Shown here: piece by piece, positions 58,447 through 64,000 of the stretch
Numbering within the stretch: position 1 is the first letter of the stretch
Layout of the letters: every line of letters starts with the position of its first letter
Made by a program: the position numbers and the translations under genes
Notes under the pieces: generated by a model
Database searches by the model: none
What the model saw: only the letters and a program-made list of their open reading frames with translations
Told to the model about the DNA's origin: nothing
NCBI RefSeq assembly: GCF_000718985.1
Contig: NZ_JODL01000006.1
Span: 62,001-126,000 of the forward strand
Direction: 5' to 3'
Length of the DNA stretch: 64,000 nt
Source: Streptomyces megasporus
Lineage (GTDB): Bacteria > Actinomycetota > Actinomycetes > Streptomycetales > Streptomycetaceae

Positions 58447-61203
58447 ATGCCCCCGATCCCTCGACGCGGCGTGCTCCGGGCGGCAGCCGTGGCCGGTGCC
58501 GCCGCCCAGGCGTCCTGGCTGCTCGGCAACGCCCCCGCCCACGCGGCCCACACCACCGGAACCACCGCGGGCCCCAAGGACGCGGACGGCCCGGTGAAGA
58601 TCACCTGGTTGGAGGACGGCGGCCTCGGCGAGGCGCCCGGCAACACCTTCGGAGTGCCCTGGCCCAAGGGCGGGGTCAAGGCCGGCACCGAGTTCTCGCT
58701 CGCCACCGCCGACGGCGAGAAGGTCCCCGTCCAGACCTGGACCACCGCCTACTGGCCCGACGGCACCGTCAAATGGACCGCGCACGCCGTCGGCCCCGAG
58801 GCCGGGAACGCCTCCTCCTACCGGCTCACCCCGGGCGCCGCTCCGGCCGCGCCCGCCAAGACCGTCACCGTCGAACGCAAGGGCGGCACCGTGGAGGTGG
58901 ACACCGGCGTCATCACCGCCCGCATCGGCAAGGCCGGCAAGGCCCTGGTGAAGTCCGTCCGCAGGGGCGGCACCGAGATCGCCAAGGACGGCCGCCTCGT
59001 CCTCCTCCGCCAAGAGGAGATCGACGACGGCGACCAGGGATCACAGAAGTGGCAGCGCTTCGACAGCGACATCGAGAAGGTCACCGTCGAACAGGACGGC
59101 CCCGTGCGGGCGGTGATCCGCGTCGACGGCAAACACCGCAAGGGCGGCCGTGGTTGGCTGCCGTTCGGCATCCGCCTGTACTTCCACGCGGGCGCCGAGT
59201 CCTTCCGGATGGTGCACACCATCACCTACGACGGGGACGAGCACGAGGACTTCATCCGCGGTCTCGGCGTGCGCTTCACCGTCCCGATGCGCGACGAGTT
59301 CCACGACCGGCACATCCGCCTCGGCGGCGAGGGCGAGGGCATGCTCTCGGAGGCCGTCAGGGGCATCACCGGCCTGCGCCGCGACCCCGGCGCCGAGGTG
59401 CGCGCCAAACAGGTCAGGGGCGAGAGACTGCCCGACCCCGCCACCTGGGACCAGCGCGTCACCAGCCGACTCCACCTCATCCCCACCTGGGGCGACTACA
59501 CCCTCGGCCAACTGTCCGCCGACGGCTTCACCGTCCGCAAGCGCACCAAGCCCGGCCACGGCTGGATTCCCGCGGGCGGCGGACGCCGGGCCTCGGGCTT
59601 CGGCTACGTCGGCGGGGCGAGCGGCGGACTCTCCTTCGGGCTGCGCGACTTCTGGCGCAAGCACCCCACCCAGCTCGACGTCCGGGACGCCGCGGGCGAC
59701 GAGGCCGAGGTCACCCTGTGGCTCTGGTCACCCGAGGCCCAGCCGATGGACCTGCGCTTCTACCACGACGGGCTCGGCCAGGACACCCACGCCGAGCAGT
59801 TGGAGGGCCTCAACATCACCTACGAGGACCACGAGCCGGGCTTCGGCACCCCCTACGGCATCGCCCGCACCAGCGAGTTGATGTTCTGGGCCAACGCCGC
59901 CACCCCCGACGCCGAGACCCTCGCCCGCCAGGCCAAGGCCGTCCAGACCCCGCCGCAGCTCGTCGCGCCCCCCGAACACCTCGCCGCCACAGGGGTCTTC
60001 GGCGGGCTGTTCGCCCCCGTCGACCGCTCCACGCCCGCCAAGGCGAGGCTGGAGGACCACCTGGACTTCCTCTTCGCCTACTACAAGGACCAGGTGGAGC
60101 AGCGCCGTTGGTACGGCTTCTGGGACTACGGCGACATCATGCACACCTACGACCCGGACCGGCACCAGTGGCGGTACGACGTCGGCGGCTACGCCTGGGA
60201 CAACTCCGAGCTCTCCCCGGACCTGTGGCTGTGGTACGCCTACCTGCGCTCCGGTCGCGCCGACGTCTTCCGCTTCGCCGAGGCCATGACCCGCCACACC
60301 GGCGAGGTCGACGTCTACCACATCGGCGAGTGGGCCGGGCTCGGCACCCGCCACGGCGTCCAGCACTACGCCGACAGCGCCAAGCAGCAGCGCATCTCCA
60401 CCGCCGTCTACCGACGCCCGTACTACTTCCTCACCGCCGACGAGCGCTGCGGCGACCTCATGCACGCCCTCGTCGACTCCGACGAGACCTTCCTCGCCCT
60501 GGACCCGCTGCGCAAGATCCGCACCGAGCCCTACGAGCCCGATCCGCGCGCGCTGGCCATCGGACTGGGCACCGACTGGAGCGGACTGGCCGCCGCCTGG
60601 CTCACCGAGTGGGAACGCCGCGGCCCCAAGGCGGAGAAGGCCGAGAGGAAGCTCAAGGCCACCATGCGCACCATCGCGCGGATGCCCAACGGCTTCTGCA
60701 CCGGCGAGGGCCTCTACGACATCGAGACCGGGGAGTTCGCCGAGGCGGAGAAGAAGGTCTCGATGAGTCACCTGAGCGCGATGTTCGGTCAGGTGGAGAT
60801 CTGCGCCGAACTGATCCACATCACCGACGTCGAGGGCTTCGAGGAGGCGTGGCTCCAGTACTGCCGCCTCTACGGCGCCACCCGGGAGGAACAGCGGGCC
60901 GAACTGGGCGGGTACGCGACCAACCTCATCCTCCAACAGGGACACTCCCGCCTCACCGCCTACGCGGCCTCCCGGCTGAAGGACGAACGGGACAAGTACG
61001 CCACCCGCGCCTGGCGGGAGTTCCACACCAAGGACCAGTGGGGCTACGCCGAGTCCTCCCCGTGGAAGACGGAGAGGATCACCGGTCCCATGGCGCTGGT
61101 CGAGGGCAGCGGAGCCCCCTGGGTGGACACCAACACCACCGCCCTGTACGGGCTGGCCGCCATCCAGAACCTCGCCCTGATCGGGGACCGCATCCCCGAG
61201 TGA
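58447..61203 (+). CDS. Tat-exported YetA / exo-rhamnogalacturonan lyase-like protein
   Basis: A 918-residue exported protein. The twin-arginine signal is PRRGVLRAAAVAGAAAQASWLLG with a cleavage region AHAAHT. The mature protein begins GPVKITWLEDGGLGEAPGNTFGVPWPKGG, the start of the PcRGLX/YetA family, and contains WYGFWDYGDIMHTYDP and GYAWDNSELSPDLWLWYAYLRSG of an (alpha/alpha) toroid. Fungal members are exo-acting rhamnogalacturonan lyases (PL26). The activity is inferred from the family. GTG at 58441 is an alternative start; AGGAACAGGA precedes. It fits the adjacent ABC importer and YesL-like gene. Confidence 0.85.
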   Translation: MPPIPRRGVLRAAAVAGAAAQASWLLGNAPAHAAHTTGTTAGPKDADGPVKITWLEDGGLGEAPGNTFGVPWPKGGVKAGTEFSLATADGEKVPVQTWTTAYWPDGTVKWTAHAVGPEAGNASSYRLTPGAAPAAPAKTVTVERKGGTVEVDTGVITARIGKAGKALVKSVRRGGTEIAKDGRLVLLRQEEIDDGDQGSQKWQRFDSDIEKVTVEQDGPVRAVIRVDGKHRKGGRGWLPFGIRLYFHAGAESFRMVHTITYDGDEHEDFIRGLGVRFTVPMRDEFHDRHIRLGGEGEGMLSEAVRGITGLRRDPGAEVRAKQVRGERLPDPATWDQRVTSRLHLIPTWGDYTLGQLSADGFTVRKRTKPGHGWIPAGGGRRASGFGYVGGASGGLSFGLRDFWRKHPTQLDVRDAAGDEAEVTLWLWSPEAQPMDLRFYHDGLGQDTHAEQLEGLNITYEDHEPGFGTPYGIARTSELMFWANAATPDAETLARQAKAVQTPPQLVAPPEHLAATGVFGGLFAPVDRSTPAKARLEDHLDFLFAYYKDQVEQRRWYGFWDYGDIMHTYDPDRHQWRYDVGGYAWDNSELSPDLWLWYAYLRSGRADVFRFAEAMTRHTGEVDVYHIGEWAGLGTRHGVQHYADSAKQQRISTAVYRRPYYFLTADERCGDLMHALVDSDETFLALDPLRKIRTEPYEPDPRALAIGLGTDWSGLAAAWLTEWERRGPKAEKAERKLKATMRTIARMPNGFCTGEGLYDIETGEFAEAEKKVSMSHLSAMFGQVEICAELIHITDVEGFEEAWLQYCRLYGATREEQRAELGGYATNLILQQGHSRLTAYAASRLKDERDKYATRAWREFHTKDQWGYAESSPWKTERITGPMALVEGSGAPWVDTNTTALYGLAAIQNLALIGDRIPE

Positions 61204-61429
61204 CCCGACGACCGGCGGGCGGAGGGAGCGCGGGGAGCCGCCCCTCCACCCGCCGTCGTGCGTCGAGCGGTCGTCAACTCCCGCCGGCGGGGCGGAGGAA
61301 CGCGCCGGGGACGGAACCGTCACCGGGGAACCGGCGGCGCATGGCGACGGCGACCGGGGGGCATCGGTGGGACGGAGAACGTTCGACGCGCACGGCGCGC
61401 GAGGCGCCCGGGGAGAGGGATCGGCCACC

Positions 61430-61963
61430 GTGGGACTGAACCACTACCGCTTCCGCAGCGTGTGGACCCTGGACGCGCCGGCGGACACCGTCCACGCCGT
61501 GCTGGAACGGGTCGAGGAGTACCCCCTCTGGTGGCCGCAGGTGCGCGAGGTCCACCGGTGGGACGACGGGCACACCGGGACCGCCGTCTTCCGCTCCCTC
61601 CTGCCCTACGACCTGCGGGTCACCGCCCGGGCCACGCACCGCGACCCCGCCGCGCGCGTCCTGGCGATCGCCCTGTCCGGGGACCTGGACGGCTGGGCCC
61701 GCTGGCGGACGGCGCCACGCGACGGCGGCACGACCGGCGGCACCCGAGTCCTCTTCGAGCAGGAGGTGGAGGTCCGCAGCCCCCTCCTGCGGCGGCTGGC
61801 GCTGCCCGGACGCCCCCTGTTCAAGGCCAACCACACCCTGATGATGCGCGCCGGGCGCCGCGGACTGCGGCGCCGGCTGGAAGGACGGCACCGGGGCCGG
61901 AGCAGGACGGGCGGCCCCGCCGACCGGTCGGGACGAGGGCCCGAGGGCGAACGGTTTGGATGA
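61430..61963 (+). CDS. SRPBCC (polyketide cyclase/dehydrase-like) family protein
   Basis: The 177-residue protein starts VGLNHYRFRSVWTLDAPADTVHAVLERVEEYPLWWPQVREVHRWDDG, the N-terminal strand-helix pattern of the START-like SRPBCC fold that binds hydrophobic ligands. The C-terminus is basic and disordered. GTG at 61430 follows GGGGAGAGGG. Its role is unknown; it sits between the lyase and the second tRNA-Val. Confidence 0.82.
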   Translation: MGLNHYRFRSVWTLDAPADTVHAVLERVEEYPLWWPQVREVHRWDDGHTGTAVFRSLLPYDLRVTARATHRDPAARVLAIALSGDLDGWARWRTAPRDGGTTGGTRVLFEQEVEVRSPLLRRLALPGRPLFKANHTLMMRAGRRGLRRRLEGRHRGRSRTGGPADRSGRGPEGERFG

Positions 61964-62013
61964 TCCCCCGGCCGCCCTGTATGGTTCTCGTCGTGCCGAG
62001 GGGCACGACACCC

Positions 62014-62085
62014 GGGCGATTAGCTCAGTGGGAGAGCGCTTCGTTCACACCGAAGAGGTCACTGGTTCGAACCCAGTATCGCCCA
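62014..62085 (+). tRNA. tRNA-Val (CAC), second copy
   Basis: Identical over all 72 nt to the tRNA at 54172-54243, anticodon loop TTCACAC. The identity extends 5 nt upstream and 3 nt downstream, making an 80-bp direct repeat. A hairpin follows. Confidence 0.95.
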
Positions 62086-62090
62086 CCGCC

Positions 62091-62132
62091 CGACGAGGCC
62101 GGTTCCGTCCGACGACGGAACCGGCCTCGTCG
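62091..62132 (+). terminator. terminator of the second tRNA-Val(CAC)
   Basis: Perfect 19-bp stem (62091-62109 with 62114-62132), loop CGAC; a different sequence from the first tRNA's terminator. It also lies before the convergent exonuclease stop. Confidence 0.85.
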
Positions 62133-62158
62133 CGTGGGGCCGTGCACGGCCTCACCTC

Positions 62159-62884
62159 TCAGGCCGTGGCCGGGACCCGCGGACGCAGCGGCCACGCGGG
62201 ATCGACGACCTCGTCCGACCCGTTGCGCGTGAACCACGCCTGGAGCCCTCGCGCCTGCGCGGCGTGCCAGACCGCCTGCAGGGTGTGCAGTTCGGTCGGC
62301 GACAGCGACGACAACCGCCGCGCGAAACGACGTCCCACCTCCCGGACGACCCGCAGCGCCGCCGTGGCGTCGGCCGCGGCGTCGTGGGCCCCGTCCGCCT
62401 CCACCCCGTAGTGCCCGCACAGGTCGGTCAGCGTCCGACGGCCCTTGCGGTAGCGGTCCAGGTGCTTGTCCAGGACCTTGGGGTCGAGCACGCACATCGG
62501 CGCGGACCCCGCGGAACGCTCCAGGGAGGTGTCGCGGTGCCGCCGCAACTCCCGGTCCAGCAGCGTCAGGTCGAACGGCGCGTTCATCACCACCAGCGGT
62601 CTCCCCGCGGACCCCTGGGCGGCCAGGGCCCGGACGATCTCCTCCAGTACCTCCGCCGGGCGGCGGCCGTGCTCGCGCAGGTGCTCCCCGGTCAGTCCGT
62701 GCACGGCCGTCGCGGCCTCCGGCACGGGCACCCCCGGATCGACCAACCAGCGCGTGGCCCGTACCGGCGCGTCCGGGGCGTCCTGGAGCACCAGTGCGGC
62801 CGAGACGATCCGGTCCCGCTCCGGGTCCACCCCCGTGGTCTCGGTGTCGAAGGCGGCGAGCGGTCCCTCGTACCACACCGTCAT
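62159..62884 (-). CDS. DEDDh 3'-5' exonuclease (DnaQ-like)
   Basis: A 241-residue nuclease. Exo I is AAFDTETTG (Asp13, Glu15), Exo [13 protein letters not shown], and Exo [16 protein letters not shown] with the catalytic His-Asp. It resembles the DNA polymerase III epsilon subunit but is free-standing, so may trim DNA or RNA. ATG at 62884 is supported by GGAGGGGATACGGGAC; the longer N-terminus back to 63046 is unconserved and Arg/Gly-rich. Divergent from thrS. Confidence 0.92.
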   Translation of the reverse strand: MTVWYEGPLAAFDTETTGVDPERDRIVSAALVLQDAPDAPVRATRWLVDPGVPVPEAATAVHGLTGEHLREHGRRPAEVLEEIVRALAAQGSAGRPLVVMNAPFDLTLLDRELRRHRDTSLERSAGSAPMCVLDPKVLDKHLDRYRKGRRTLTDLCGHYGVEADGAHDAAADATAALRVVREVGRRFARRLSSLSPTELHTLQAVWHAAQARGLQAWFTRNGSDEVVDPAWPLRPRVPATA

Positions 62885-63101
62885 GTCCCGTATCCCCTCC
62901 GTGTCCTTCCCGGCGCCGCGCCGACCGCGGGGCGTCGCCCCGGTTGATACCGCACCCGGCGCGCGGCCAACCCCGCCCCCTCCGCGCCGGCCCGTGCCGA
63001 TCCGCGACCGTTTCGCGGTCCGGGCGCCGGGATCGGTACGATTCACGGTGCGCCGCGATCGCCGGCGCGCACCGAGACAGATGAGCAGTCAGGAGAGACC
63101 G

Positions 63102-64000
63102 GTGACGGACGTCCGTGTGATCATCCAACGCGATTCCGAGCGGGAAGAGCGCGTGGTGACCACGGGCACCACGGCCGCCGACCTCTTCGACGGCGACCGC
63201 TCGGTCATCGCCGCGCGCGTCGGCGGGCAGCTCAGGGACCTGGCCCACGAACTCGCCGACGGCGACGAGGTCGAGCCGGTGGAGATCTCCAGCCCCGACG
63301 GCCTGGACATCCTGCGGCACTCCACCGCCCACGTGATGGCCCAGGCCGTGCAGGACCTCTTCCCGGAGGCCAAGCTCGGCATCGGCCCGCCCATCCGGGA
63401 CGGCTTCTACTACGACTTCGACGTCCCCGAGCCGTTCACCCCGGACGACCTCAAGCGCATCGAGAAGCGGATGCAGGAGATCGTCAAGCGCGGTCAGCGC
63501 TTCTCCCGCCGCGTGACCAGCGACGAGGAGGCCCGCGAGGAGCTGGCCGCGGAGCCCTACAAGCTGGAGCTGATCGGACTCAAGGGGAACGCCGCCGAGG
63601 CCGCCGAAGGCGCCTCCGCGGAGGTCGGCGCGGGCGAGCTGACCATCTACGACAACCTCGACGCCAAGACGGGCGAGCTGTGCTGGAAGGACCTGTGCCG
63701 CGGCCCGCACCTGCCGACCACCCGCACCATCCCGGCGTTCAAGCTGATGCGCTCGGCCGCCGCGTACTGGCGCGGCAGTGAGAAGAACCCCCAGCTCCAG
63801 CGGATCTACGGCACCGCCTGGCCGTCGAAGGACGAGCTGAAGGCGCACCTGGAGTTCCTGGCGGAGGCCGAGAAGCGCGACCACCGCAGGCTCGGCGCCG
63901 AGCTGGACCTGTTCTCCATCCCCGAGGAGCTGGGGTCGGGCCTGGCGGTCTTCCACCCCAAGGGCGGCACCGTCCGCCGGGTGATGGAGGAGTACTCCCG
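63102..64000 (+). CDS. thrS: threonyl-tRNA synthetase, C-terminus beyond window
   Basis: The first 299 residues of ThrRS: a TGS domain (1-60, [11 protein letters not shown]), the editing domain ([36 protein letters not shown] with the HxxxH motif), and [19 protein letters not shown] of the second editing part. The catalytic domain begins at the window edge. GTG at 63102 follows CAGGAGAGA; ATG at 63081 is in frame but poorly placed. TACGAT at 63037-63042 is a possible -10 box. Confidence 0.95.
   Translation, partial: MTDVRVIIQRDSEREERVVTTGTTAADLFDGDRSVIAARVGGQLRDLAHELADGDEVEPVEISSPDGLDILRHSTAHVMAQAVQDLFPEAKLGIGPPIRDGFYYDFDVPEPFTPDDLKRIEKRMQEIVKRGQRFSRRVTSDEEAREELAAEPYKLELIGLKGNAAEAAEGASAEVGAGELTIYDNLDAKTGELCWKDLCRGPHLPTTRTIPAFKLMRSAAAYWRGSEKNPQLQRIYGTAWPSKDELKAHLEFLAEAEKRDHRRLGAELDLFSIPEELGSGLAVFHPKGGTVRRVMEEYS

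Noticed and set aside
59728..61428. A 566-codon minus-strand frame opposite the YetA-like gene.
   Set aside because: Gly/Val-rich shadow with no start context; the plus-strand protein has signal peptide and conserved motifs.
62885..63101. T-box or threonine attenuator before thrS.
   Set aside because: No T-box sequence or terminator with T-run is visible in the gap.

Overview
The window is chromosomal DNA from a high-GC actinomycete, almost certainly a Streptomyces or close relative. Base composition is very G+C rich with GC-biased third codon positions. Starts are often GTG, many ORFs have leaderless-looking starts, and ATGA stop/start overlaps are common. An SsgB sporulation protein, Tat-exported enzymes, mycosin-like and SseB-like proteins and many GNAT acetyltransferases all fit. 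The order infC-rpmI-rplT, TrmH, sensor kinase, pheST, argCJBDR, argGH, metNIQ, cobalamin genes, tRNA cluster, pabC, ssgB, thrS matches what I remember of a conserved core region of Streptomyces chromosomes. No phage, IS element or CRISPR array is visible.

Layout. 1-3.8 kb: the 5' part of a PLP-dependent amino-acid deaminase/aldolase (minus strand), a Pro-rich membrane protein overlapping a mycosin-like subtilase, and an SseB protein closed by two adjacent perfect hairpins. 3.8-6.2 kb: a DUF1844 protein divergent from the IF3-L35-L20 operon, whose infC has no ATG/GTG start at its ribosome-binding site (ATC is used) and whose ~400-bp leader contains an attenuator-like terminator. 6.3-12.2 kb: a SpoU rRNA methyltransferase, an orphan PAS histidine kinase with a TTA codon, and pheST. 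12.3-16.3 kb: 3-hydroxyacyl-CoA dehydrogenase, a Tat-exported GHL10 hydrolase, DUF1918, GNAT, and a histidine-phosphatase-like protein without catalytic histidines. 16.3-26.2 kb: arginine biosynthesis in two blocks (argCJBDR and argGH), each block preceded by ARG-box-like sites, with three unrelated small genes between.

26.2-36.2 kb: exported carbonic anhydrase, lysophospholipid acyltransferase, secreted glycerophosphodiesterase, sigma-like factor, GNAT, two membrane proteins, HAD hydrolase, then the methionine importer metNIQ with a leaderless Met/Cys-containing uORF ahead of it. 36.3-42.7 kb: cobalamin/siroheme genes: CobL, a giant disordered-BluB-CobT fusion, and a CysG-type uroporphyrinogen methyltransferase. 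42.7-48.2 kb: a second SpoU methyltransferase, a transmembrane Ser/Thr kinase, several small conserved proteins, an APH-fold protein and a zinc-ribbon protein. 48.2-48.7 kb: five tRNAs (three Val-GAC, Cys-GCA, Gly-GCC) on the minus strand with a clear promoter and terminator. 49-54.1 kb: aminodeoxychorismate lyase, double GNAT, DsbA-like protein, small membrane proteins, CGNR zinc finger protein, SsgB and a TIGR02611 membrane protein.

54.2-62.1 kb is the most accessory-looking part: a carbohydrate ABC importer (lipoprotein and two permeases, no ATPase), a YesL-like membrane protein and a Tat-exported YetA/exo-rhamnogalacturonan-lyase-like protein, controlled by a near-consensus promoter with a LacI-type operator just downstream. 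The block is bracketed by two identical tRNA-Val(CAC) genes in direct orientation 7,842 bp apart, the arrangement of a recombination-prone or acquired catabolic cassette, here probably for pectin rhamnogalacturonan oligosaccharides. The window closes with a DEDDh exonuclease and the 5' part of thrS.
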